Positions 9,211-16,839 of a stretch of DNA of 64,000 nucleotides are shown here, piece after piece. The DNA lies in the NCBI RefSeq assembly GCF_001263205.1, contig NZ_CP012333.1:310001-374000 (forward strand). Direction: 5' to 3'. Position 1 is the first letter of the stretch, and each line of letters opens with the position of its first letter. The position numbers and the translations under genes are program-made. The DNA is from Labilithrix luteola (GTDB taxonomy: Bacteria; Myxococcota_A; Polyangia; Polyangiales; Polyangiaceae). The notes beneath the pieces were generated by a model. The model was not told the DNA's origin. It searched no databases and was given only the letters and a program-made list of their open reading frames with translations.

Positions 9211-10122
9211 CTAGGCGGCGTCGACTGCGGAACCTTCTGCCCACAGAGTCTCCACGCTCGGCTCGGGCATTTCACCAAGCTCCCGCAGCCTTCGCGCGGG
9301 CATCATCTGCACGAGAATGCCCCCGCGGTCGAAGACGACAAGGAAGCAACCGAGTGGCAACATGAAGAGCGAAACGACGAGGATCTGAAGGAGCCCAACC
9401 GGCGCCGTATGGGGCGGCGCACGCCTCCGCCGCGTTCGACGCCCCGGCTCGCCGGATATCCGCAAGCGTGAATAGATCCGCACCGAGTGACCGGCATCCG
9501 CCGAGGCGCAAACCGGAAATACCACGCGCTTGACCTCGCTCGGCGCCAGCTCGACGGTGGCGGGCGCGCGTGACACGAGCGCTGGTTTCGCGGGCAGGAG
9601 TGGCGCTTCGCCGAGCGCGATATCGACTCGGCGAGATGCGTTCGTGCAGTTCTGCAGAACGATCTCGACGGGCGCGATCATGTCCTTGGGCAGCACGCTG
9701 GGGGCGTGCATCACGAATTGCACCCCCATCTTTTCGAAGATCGCGCCGGACTCGAACCGGGCGCGAAGAACGTCGGGAATCCGGTCTTTCGAATAGGTCG
9801 CCCATACGACGAAGCCGATTCCACCCGCGAAACCGAGCAAAGAAAGGCTCGCTCCGAGAACGACGGTCGTGAGGGGCATGGGCGAGACGGTCGCCAACAT
9901 CCAGAGGACGAAACCGCCGCCGAGCGACAGCAGGGCGACGAAACCGGCGAAGGCGTGTGCATCACGCATCGCAAGCCACGTTGCGCCGAAAACGAACGCA
10001 ATGAGCAGTCCGTACCAGATCTGCTGCTCGGCGCGGGTCATGGTCGCGCCACTCACCCCCATCACGGCGAGCACCGCGACGATCAAAAGCAAGACGACCG
10101 GAACGAAGAAGGAAGCGCGCAT
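9211..10122 (-). CDS. Hypothetical multi-pass membrane protein
   Basis: 303 residues from the ATG at 10122 (MRASFFVPVVLLLIVAVLAV). Four hydrophobic segments lie in the first ~130 residues and one near the C-terminus (GLLQILVVSLFMLPLGCFLV). Between them is a soluble region with a beta-rich, immunoglobulin-like feel (VVFPVCASADAGHSVRIYSR). The upstream gene ends 13 bp before this start, so the two membrane genes form an operon. No family recognised. Confidence 0.65.
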   Translation of the reverse strand: MRASFFVPVVLLLIVAVLAVMGVSGATMTRAEQQIWYGLLIAFVFGATWLAMRDAHAFAGFVALLSLGGGFVLWMLATVSPMPLTTVVLGASLSLLGFAGGIGFVVWATYSKDRIPDVLRARFESGAIFEKMGVQFVMHAPSVLPKDMIAPVEIVLQNCTNASRRVDIALGEAPLLPAKPALVSRAPATVELAPSEVKRVVFPVCASADAGHSVRIYSRLRISGEPGRRTRRRRAPPHTAPVGLLQILVVSLFMLPLGCFLVVFDRGGILVQMMPARRLRELGEMPEPSVETLWAEGSAVDAA

Positions 10123-10135
10123 TGGCGAATACGCG

Positions 10136-10585
10136 CTATCCGTTTCCCGTGGGGCGCCGTGCGTTGCGCAGTCCAACGACGACGCCATAGAGAGCGCAAG
10201 AAAAGATACCCAGCGTGATGCCGATCCCGAGCGCTTCTCCGAACGTCGGCATGCGAGGGGATTCGGCCATGCCCACGCAGATGATTCCCGCCACGAGCCC
10301 CGACATCGCAGCGACGAAGCCGCTGCCAATCATCAAGACCAATCCGAGAACGTAGCGACCCGTAGAAGGCAGACGTGTGGGTGGCGGCGGCGTCAGTTGC
10401 GGCAAGTACCGCTGGCGCAGGACGACGGCGAGCGCCGGCGCTCCCACCCAAAGTACGACGTAGTACGATCCCAAAATTCGAAACGGAAGTGTCTGGCCGA
10501 CGAGAGCCACGGCGAGTCCGGCGATCGCCGCGAGGACGTCCCAGCCGGACGTGACCTCGATGGGCGAGTGAGAGCGCTGTTCCAT
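10136..10585 (-). CDS. Hypothetical four-helix membrane protein
   Basis: 149 residues with about four transmembrane helices (AIAGLAVALVGQTLPFRILG, YYVVLWVGAPALAVVL, YVLGLVLMIGSGFVAAMSGL, ITLGIFSCALYGVVVGL). No recognised domain. It is the first gene of a two-gene operon with the larger membrane protein downstream. About 250 bp of gene-free sequence separate it from the end of the sigma-54 activator gene; I see nothing definite there. Confidence 0.65.
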   Translation of the reverse strand: MEQRSHSPIEVTSGWDVLAAIAGLAVALVGQTLPFRILGSYYVVLWVGAPALAVVLRQRYLPQLTPPPPTRLPSTGRYVLGLVLMIGSGFVAAMSGLVAGIICVGMAESPRMPTFGEALGIGITLGIFSCALYGVVVGLRNARRPTGNG

Positions 10586-10835
10586 TCTGACAGTCCTGTG
10601 CGAGCGACGATCCGACCGCCGGCCGCGCCTCCCCAGAGCGCGCGGACAACGGCCACGATGGCGCCCTCGTTTATCGTGTGTCGATTCTCGTGCCCAGCGC
10701 GATCACCATTGCGCACGACGGATTGGCGGATGCCGACCTACACGAATCCAACGCCAGATTTTCCGAGTGCGGACGTCGATCTCAGTTCGTTTCCGAATTC
10801 GAATATCAACGTTCGAGCCGCGAACTCTGAGGTTT

Positions 10836-12425
10836 CTACCTACGCCGTCGACGCTGGGAGCCGACCGCGCTCGCTTCCCCTGGATAGAGGCCGAATGCGT
10901 ACAGCTTCCGCTTGAGCGTATTGCGTTCGACGCCGAGGGCTTTCGACGTCTGCAAGAGATTTCCCGAGCACGCGCGGAGTGCGTGTTCGATGGCGGAGCG
11001 CTCGGCCTCGTCGACGGCTGCACGGAGCGGCTGCACCGGCGCGGAGGCCTGTTCGCTTTGGCGTCCGGAAGGACGTGGTGCTGCAGGCTTGCCTTCCAGG
11101 ATCTCGGGGGCCAGATCCTCGACATCGACCGCGTCATCGCAGAACACGGTCCACCGTTGAACTTCGCTTCTCAGCTCGCGCACGTTGCCTGGCCACGAAT
11201 GGCTCGCCAGCCTTCGCATCGCCGCGGGTGTCACCGTCAGCGCGCGACCTCTTCTGCCCACGAAGGCTTCTTGGAGGAAGGCCTTCACCATCGAGGGAAT
11301 GTCGCTCACGCGCTCGCGGAGAGGAGGAACTCGCAGCGTGGCGCCGTGAAGGCGGTAATAGAGATCTTCGCGAAACGTGCCCCTTGCGACCATCTTCGTC
11401 AGGTCCCGGTGGGTTGCCGCCACGACGCGAACGTCGACACGAACCGGCTTCTCTCCGCCGACGCGACGGAGCGTGCCTTCCTGCAGGACGCGGAGCAGCA
11501 TGATTTGAACTTGGACCGGTAGCTCGCCAACCTCGTCCAGGAAGATGGTGCCGCCGTGAGCCTGCTCGAAGAGCCCACGATGACGCGCGCCAGCGCCGGT
11601 GAATGCCGACGCTTCGTGGCCAAAGAGTTCACTCGCCAGGACACTCTCGGCGAGCGCACCGCAATTCTCGGCCACGAACGGTCCTGCTGCGCGTGGGCTG
11701 CCATCGTGAATGGCACGGGCCACGAGCTCCTTGCCCACGCCCGTCTCGCCCTGGACGAGCACGGGCAACTCGCTCCGCGCGACGCGTACGACGCGCGCCA
11801 TGAGCTCACGCATCGGATCACTCTCGGCGACGATCCTCGACCCGCGCGCGCGAACCTCGGCACGAAGTCGTGACACTTCTTCGCGAAGAACGCGGATTTC
11901 GGGAAATCCCTCGATATCGAAAGAGACCTCTCGCACGGCGCGGGGATGGGGAGAGGGAACGAATGCCGCCGGGATGACCTGGAGAAGGCGGGCGCGCAGG
12001 ATCGCCGCCTGCGCCAGGATCACCCAGATGGTTTGGGCCTGCGGAGTTCCCGCGGAGAGGAGAACGTCGACGTTCCATTTCGAAGGCGGGCACGTCCCCT
12101 CGATCTCCGAAGCCAGAGGCGCGAGCTGCCTGAAGAGGGCCGCGTAGTCGGAGGGGTCGTCGAGAGAAACGGCACGCACGTCGACCTCACCAACGTGCCG
12201 CTTCATGTCGTGCGCCAGGGCCTCGGCCGGTCGCAAGCCCTTGGGCACGGTGAGAACGAGGGCTCGATCGTATCGATGCGTGCTCGTGGGATCTTCGAGC
12301 AACCGCAAGACGGGGCCACGATCGCTTGCCGGTCGCTTCGCTTGGTGAGCAGGCGCAGGTCCTTCGACACCGCGGTCCGACCAAGTAAGGAGGAGGCGCT
12401 TCACTGGTTCATCATAGACCAACAT
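10836..12425 (-). CDS. rtcR: RtcR-like CARF/sigma-54 transcriptional activator
   Basis: Up to 529 residues, close to the length of E. coli RtcR. The N-terminal ~180 residues look like a CARF-type sensor (WNVDVLLSAGTPQAQTIWVI then RARLLQV, the conserved AGT/GT strand-loop of RtcR). The AAA+ sigma-54 domain follows: Walker A GETGVGKE, a GAFTGA loop that reads SAFTGA, Walker B GTIFLDEVGEL and FREDLYYRL. A Fis-type helix-turn-helix closes the protein (SKALGVERNTLKRKLY). It is divergent from rtcB-prfH and so is presumably their activator, responding to a cyclic oligonucleotide or 2',3'-phosphate RNA ligand as proposed for RtcR. The annotated ATG lies inside a palindromic site; an in-frame GTG at 12404 is an alternative start. 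Confidence 0.88.
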   Translation of the reverse strand: MLVYDEPVKRLLLTWSDRGVEGPAPAHQAKRPASDRGPVLRLLEDPTSTHRYDRALVLTVPKGLRPAEALAHDMKRHVGEVDVRAVSLDDPSDYAALFRQLAPLASEIEGTCPPSKWNVDVLLSAGTPQAQTIWVILAQAAILRARLLQVIPAAFVPSPHPRAVREVSFDIEGFPEIRVLREEVSRLRAEVRARGSRIVAESDPMRELMARVVRVARSELPVLVQGETGVGKELVARAIHDGSPRAAGPFVAENCGALAESVLASELFGHEASAFTGAGARHRGLFEQAHGGTIFLDEVGELPVQVQIMLLRVLQEGTLRRVGGEKPVRVDVRVVAATHRDLTKMVARGTFREDLYYRLHGATLRVPPLRERVSDIPSMVKAFLQEAFVGRRGRALTVTPAAMRRLASHSWPGNVRELRSEVQRWTVFCDDAVDVEDLAPEILEGKPAAPRPSGRQSEQASAPVQPLRAAVDEAERSAIEHALRACSGNLLQTSKALGVERNTLKRKLYAFGLYPGEASAVGSQRRRRR

Positions 12426-12464
12426 GGTTCATCATGAACCAGCCGCGTTGGGTCATGGTGCACC
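12406..12464. promoter_or_regulatory. Three palindromic enhancer (UAS) sites for RtcR-like activator
   Basis: Three related 15-bp dyads: 12406-12420 (GGTTCATCATAGACC, imperfect), 12426-12440 (GGTTCATCATGAACC, perfect 7-1-7 palindrome) and 12450-12464 (degenerate). Centres are about 20 and 24 bp apart, roughly two helical turns, and 50-100 bp upstream of the -24/-12 promoter, as expected for enhancer-binding proteins. Site 1 overlaps the beginning of the activator gene, which suggests autoregulation. Confidence 0.75.
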
Positions 12465-12504
12465 ACATCTTGTCGATTCACCGGGAAAACCGGCCTCGCT
12501 GACG

Positions 12505-12519
12505 TGGCCCGCCGCTTGC
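12505..12519 (+). promoter_or_regulatory. Sigma-54 promoter of rtcB-prfH
   Basis: TGGCCCGCCGCTTGC matches the TGGCAC-N5-TTGC consensus, with GG and GC exactly 10 nt apart. The predicted transcription start is near 12531, about 11 nt before the rtcB ATG, so the leader is very short. It is preceded by three palindromes and the divergent sigma-54 activator gene. Confidence 0.85.
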
Positions 12520-12541
12520 TGAAGGCCCGAGCAAAACGACA

Positions 12542-13792
12542 ATGAAGCACCCCGAACAGAATCAACACGGCCTCGCCGGTCTCCCCGGCTTCGCCAGGGT
12601 CTTCGACGGCCCCGGCGTCTGGATGGAGGGGAATGCGACCGATCAGATTGCCTCGGTTGCGGCCCTCCCCGGCTGCCTGCGCGTGGCAGGAATGCCGGAT
12701 CTCCATGCCGGTCGCGACTTCCCCATCGGCGCGGTCGTCGCGACGCAAGACGTCGTCTATCCCCTCCTCGTCGGGGGCGACGCGGGTTGTGGCGCGCGCA
12801 TCGTGGTCACGAACGAAGATCACGTCTCGCCCGACAAGCTCGAGCGGCGTATCCGACGTGCCTGGGAAGAGTCGATCTTCGAAGACGTCGAGCCGTCACG
12901 ACTCTTCGATGCCGCGTGGTCGCAAGGGCCGGCCGGCCTTCTCGAGGTCGATGGAGTGCCCGAAGCACTGCGAAGGTTGGCTGCGCTCGACACGACGGAC
13001 GACGCTCTGCCCCCCAGCGGCGACCCCTCGCGATTCCGCGCGGGCTTCGAAGGTGCCCTCGGCTCGATCGGTGGAGGCAATCACTTTGCCGAGATATCCA
13101 AAGTCTCGCACGTGGTCGACAGCGAGGCGGGAAAGACCATCGGACTCGAAAAGAACTCGCTCGTGGCCCTCGTGCACTCCGGTTCGCGCGGTCTAGGCGC
13201 CGCGCTCTTCCGAGCCTGGTGTGCTCGCCCGCTCGTCGGCGCCGAAATCGGGGCGTACCTCGGCGAGCTCGCGGGTGCCTGCCGCTTCGCCCGAACCAAT
13301 CGACTCGTCGTCGCGTATCGGCTTCTCTCCGCGCTCTCGGCGCTTCGCGCGGGGGCCATCCGCGGCAGCTTCGACGTCACGCACAACGACGTCCGCGCGG
13401 AGCTCGTCTCCGGCGCTCCCGCGTGGATCCATCGAAAAGGCGCGGCCCCCGCCTACGAGAGCGCATTCACGGTCGTCCTCGGCAGTCGCGGCGCGCCTTC
13501 GTGGGTGATGAAGGGGAACGGCGAAGAGGCATCCCTTCGCTCCGTCGCGCACGGCGCCGGCCGTCGAATGGGGCGAACCGAGGCACGCGAAAAAGTTCGC
13601 GCTCGATACCATCGCGCGGAGCTCTCGCGTTCGCCCGGTGGTGGGCGGGTGATTTGCGACGACAAGGACCTGCTCTTCGAGGAACATCCCGACGCGTACA
13701 AAGCCATCGAGCCCATCATCTGCGCGCTCGAAGCGAACAGGCTTGCCACACGCGTCGCGTCACTCGTGCCGGTCGTCACCGTGAAGCTATGA
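12542..13792 (+). CDS. rtcB: RtcB-family RNA ligase (RtcB2, PrfH-associated)
   Basis: 416 residues, RtcB fold, a GTP/Mn-dependent ligase joining 2',3'-cyclic or 3'-phosphate and 5'-OH RNA ends. Metal and catalytic positions are visible: Asp80 and Cys83 in GGDAGCGARI, His181 in GGGNHFAE, His212 in VHSGSRG, and the guanylate-accepting His337 in AHGAGRRMG. The N-terminus (GMPDLHAGRDFPIGAV) is the usual PDxHxG block. The ATGA overlap with prfH places it in the release-factor-H-coupled RtcB branch, which repairs cleaved rRNA in the decoding region. Expression should depend on sigma-54 and the divergent CARF activator. Confidence 0.93.
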   Translation: MKHPEQNQHGLAGLPGFARVFDGPGVWMEGNATDQIASVAALPGCLRVAGMPDLHAGRDFPIGAVVATQDVVYPLLVGGDAGCGARIVVTNEDHVSPDKLERRIRRAWEESIFEDVEPSRLFDAAWSQGPAGLLEVDGVPEALRRLAALDTTDDALPPSGDPSRFRAGFEGALGSIGGGNHFAEISKVSHVVDSEAGKTIGLEKNSLVALVHSGSRGLGAALFRAWCARPLVGAEIGAYLGELAGACRFARTNRLVVAYRLLSALSALRAGAIRGSFDVTHNDVRAELVSGAPAWIHRKGAAPAYESAFTVVLGSRGAPSWVMKGNGEEASLRSVAHGAGRRMGRTEAREKVRARYHRAELSRSPGGGRVICDDKDLLFEEHPDAYKAIEPIICALEANRLATRVASLVPVVTVKL

Positions 13793-14439
13793 GCGAATTT
13801 GTTCTCCAGGTTAGCGCGGGGGTTGGTCCTGTCGAAGTTCGACGCTTCGTATCGAAACTCGCCGAACGCTTCGAACGGATCTGCGTCGAGAACGGTCTCT
13901 CGCCCCGAGACATCACGTTTCACGGTGACGAGCGCGAGCCTCGCTCCGTCTCCTTTCGATTCGGCGGGGCGCCGCCAGCGTGGTTACGTGACGAGGAAGG
14001 CACCCACGTGCTCATCCATCGCAGTCGCGAACGAAGCAAGGCCTCTCGCAAGCGTTGGTTCGCTGCGGTCGAACTTCTCGACACGGTCACTTCGTCCGAC
14101 AACGAGGTGGGGATATCCAAAGACGATATCGTCGTATCGGCGTGCCGAGCCAGCGGTCCTGGCGGTCAGCACGTCAACAAGACCTCGAGCGCCATACGCC
14201 TTCATCACCTGCCTTCCGGAATTCGTATCCGCTCGTCTTCGGAGCGATCCCAGAAGGCCAATATGGACCATGCTCTTCGACGCCTCGGCGCCGTGCTGCG
14301 GGAGCGCGTGACTGAAACGCGCGCCCATGAACGCGCCGGTCATCGCTCGAATCATTACCGATTGATCCGAGGGAATGCGGTTCGCTCCTACCGCCTCGAT
14401 GAAGCGGGCGCGCTCGAGCTCGAATTGCCCGTCCGCTGA
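13789..14439 (+). CDS. prfH: Peptide chain release factor H
   Basis: 216 residues, the typical length for PrfH, with the GGQ tripeptide at 125-127 within SGPGGQHVNKTSSAIR. The long N-terminal domain of RF1/RF2 is absent and no classical PxT/SPF stop-recognition motif stands out. The start ATG overlaps the rtcB stop, so translation is coupled. In the known RtcB2-PrfH pair, PrfH releases the stalled peptide from ribosomes cut in the decoding centre so that RtcB can religate the RNA. No gene of unrelated function intervenes. Confidence 0.93.
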   Translation: MSEFVLQVSAGVGPVEVRRFVSKLAERFERICVENGLSPRDITFHGDEREPRSVSFRFGGAPPAWLRDEEGTHVLIHRSRERSKASRKRWFAAVELLDTVTSSDNEVGISKDDIVVSACRASGPGGQHVNKTSSAIRLHHLPSGIRIRSSSERSQKANMDHALRRLGAVLRERVTETRAHERAGHRSNHYRLIRGNAVRSYRLDEAGALELELPVR

Positions 14440-14461
14440 TCATCCGCGCTCGACGTGTGAT

Positions 14462-15094
14462 TCAGCGCGCCGCGTCGAATGCGCGGTCGAAAGGCGTTCC
14501 TTCTCCCACCGCGATCATGAGCGCTCGGATTGCCTCGGCTCGCGCGTGATCTCCGCTCTCGCGCGTCAGCCATCGTTCCACCTCGTGGCGTGCCGCGCAG
14601 TAGGTGTCACGGGTGCGACGTGTCTTTCGGAGGTGACGCTGCCACTGCGCCTTGGTCACGAGCAGACGGACGTCGATGTCATTCGGCGCGTTCGGCTCGC
14701 ATCGCGGCTCAGCGGCGAGAAAGGTGGCAGTTCCTTCGTTGAACCAAGTGGGCAAACGATCGTAATCCACCCAGGCCCTCATTTCCGCGTGGACCATCTC
14801 GTGCGTGAGGATGCGTGACGTCCCCTCCACGGGCCCGGTCACGACGACGGCGGAGGGAGCAAGCGAGCCGTCCTCGAAGACCAGCTGGGCGCTGGCGAAG
14901 CCAAAGTCATTTGCCGCGGCCGCTTCCGCCGGAGCGCCGAATGACATCTTGCACTCCGCGCTTCGACAAAAGACGACGACCGGCGTCGACCGAACCGTCT
15001 CGAATGCAACCGCCAGATTTCGAGAGGCGATCTGCTACGCGCTCCGGAGCGAGTCCAACTCCGCAGGCGCGAGCCCCTCCGCCGCGCCGGTCAT
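14462..15094 (-). pseudogene. Metallopeptidase-like gene interrupted by in-frame TAG
   Basis: Reading from an ATG at 15094 gives 19 codons, then TAG at 15035-15037. The same frame continues uninterrupted to 14462 with clearly coding sequence (STPVVVFCRSAEC just after the TAG, then ASAQLVFEDG). The C-terminal part holds a zinc-peptidase signature, THEMVHAEMR (HExxH), followed about 20 residues later by WFNEGTATFLA supplying the third ligand Glu. No ATG/GTG/TTG lies between the TAG and the internal Met at 14947, and starting there would drop a conserved-looking N-terminal strand. Either a point-mutated pseudogene, a non-canonical start (CTG at ~15014), readthrough, or a sequencing error. It lies 27 bp after the gene at 15122. 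Confidence 0.65.
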
Positions 15095-15121
15095 TCAGAA
15101 TCGCACCGGATCGTGCCCCGT

Positions 15122-16177
15122 TCAGAGTGCGTCGTCGAGGACGAGCGAGACCGGCACGAAGCCGTCCGCTTCGAACGAAGCAAGGGCGTCTTTCAGGCTG
15201 ACGCCCGTGTGGAATCCGCGGAGAAGCTTGAAGCCGCCGTGCTGCTCGAGCGCCTTCGCGATGAGCGCTTGGTGCCGCTCGAAGATGCGTCCGAGAGTGG
15301 AGAAGCCGGAGTCGACCTCGTGCTGCGCGAGATCGGGCTCGGGGTGACGCTCCACGAGCTTGGATGTCCTGCTCTCGGAGTCCGGATAGAAGAACGCGAC
15401 GGCGAGCGCACCACCAGCGCTCTGCGGCATACGAAAAGAAGTCAGGACCGCGCGCGGGCCCGGACGCAGGCCCGAGAGCAGGCGCGGATTGAGCTCGTCA
15501 CAGAGTGCCCCAACGAGATCGCGCCGATCGTCATCGAGGCCCTTTTGCACGGCGAGCTTGGCCAGATGCTGGCGCGCGAGCTCCGTATGATCGGCGATGA
15601 GTGATTGCATGACCCACGCGGCGCTCTTCAAGAGCGGCTCGTTCGCCTTTCGGAGCGCGCGAGCGATACCTTCGAATGCGGGCCCGAGCGGCGATAGAAC
15701 GTCATTGCCCGTCACGCCTTCGTGCGATCGCGCGCGAACGGCCGCTTCACGCTCCTCGGGAGTGAGCGCCATCTCGGCCCACGTGCAGCCCACCGCAAGC
15801 GACACACGAGGCCAGTCGCGGCCCCATGTGTCGGCCGGCGCGACGAAGAACTGCGGCGGCAGCCGGTCCAATGAAATGCTCTCGAGGTCGTCGAACTGGG
15901 TCGAGACGAGCCCGCCCTCCGCGATGCGACGCGCACTCCGAACGACGAGGGAGCGAACGATGGCCATCGCGTCCTCCGCGCTCCACGAGCCGACGACGGC
16001 CACCGGGTGATCCGGACGCTCGCGGGTGACCGCGAAGACGACCGAGGGCGTTGCGACCGCGAAAGCGATGACCTCCCCGCGCTTCGAGGTCGAGGAAGTA
16101 GCGATAGTGGCGCCGAGCTTGGTGACGCGCTCCAGCAGCGGTTTCGCCCAGGACGGCGGAGAGGTCGTGAGGTCCAT
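15122..16177 (-). CDS. Hypothetical protein
   Basis: 351 residues from the ATG at 16177 (MDLTTSPPSWAKPLLERV); the longer in-frame upstream extension is Arg/Ser-rich and unlikely to be translated. No signal peptide or membrane segment. A middle region (PQFFVAPADTWGRDWPRVSL) and the C-terminal half are globular with mixed alpha/beta character. Family not recognised. Probably cotranscribed with the broken peptidase gene 27 bp downstream. Confidence 0.65.
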   Translation of the reverse strand: MDLTTSPPSWAKPLLERVTKLGATIATSSTSKRGEVIAFAVATPSVVFAVTRERPDHPVAVVGSWSAEDAMAIVRSLVVRSARRIAEGGLVSTQFDDLESISLDRLPPQFFVAPADTWGRDWPRVSLAVGCTWAEMALTPEEREAAVRARSHEGVTGNDVLSPLGPAFEGIARALRKANEPLLKSAAWVMQSLIADHTELARQHLAKLAVQKGLDDDRRDLVGALCDELNPRLLSGLRPGPRAVLTSFRMPQSAGGALAVAFFYPDSESRTSKLVERHPEPDLAQHEVDSGFSTLGRIFERHQALIAKALEQHGGFKLLRGFHTGVSLKDALASFEADGFVPVSLVLDDAL

Positions 16178-16360
16178 CGTGGGCGCGATGCTACGCGCAT
16201 TCCGAGCTTCGATGACAATGCCGCTGGAAATACTTGGCCCGTAACGTTCTGCAGTGTCAGAGCGAGCGCTCCGAAGCGTAGGCCGCCCCGCAACCTCGAT
16301 ACGGCTCTGCTTGAAGAACCTTGACGCCAGGGATGCGTTTCCCGGCACTATTCGTGCGTC

Positions 16361-16767
16361 ATGGTCCCCGTGATTGAGTCTTCGGATTGGCCGGTCGTGA
16401 TCGCGACGTACAGCGCGACGCTCACGCTGCCCGACATCGAAGAGTTCGAGGCTCGCCTCCTGGCGATCTTCACCCGGCGTGGTGCCTCGTCATCGTTGCG
16501 GACATCACCGACCTGAACCTGTCGACCACCACCGCCCTGCATCGAAAGAAGGTGGCGGAAGGGGCCGACAGGCTCTGTCAGCGCGGAGCCTTGTTGGGCG
16601 AAGCGATTGTCATCCGCAATCCCGTCGTGCGCTTCCTGTATCACGGGTACACCTGGGCCAAGACGCGCGACTTCCCCAGCAAGGCTTTCGACGATCACCG
16701 CACGGCATGCGAGTGGGCTCGATCGATCGCGATGTCGCCACCCAAAGACTCGGGGCGGTCGCGGTGA
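16361..16767 (+). pseudogene. STAS-like domain gene with a 1-nt frameshift
   Basis: The ATG at 16361 opens a frame encoding VPVIESSDWPVVIATYSATL and DIEEFEARLLAIFTRR, then runs into an early stop. The protein-like sequence resumes in the next frame as WCLVIVADITDLNLSTTTAL and continues to TGA at 16767 (C-terminal AFDDHRTACEWARSIA). Inserting one base near 16478 (in CGGCGTGG, plausibly a lost G) joins them into ~135 residues. That protein resembles the SpoIIAA/STAS-like anti-sigma-antagonist-fold proteins common in myxobacteria. Pseudogene or sequencing indel. Confidence 0.6.
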
Positions 16768-16839
16768 TCTCAGGCGCTCCAGGACGTCCTGATTCACATC
16801 GACGTCCTTCGGTCCGCCCGAGGCCCAGGCGCGCAGGCC

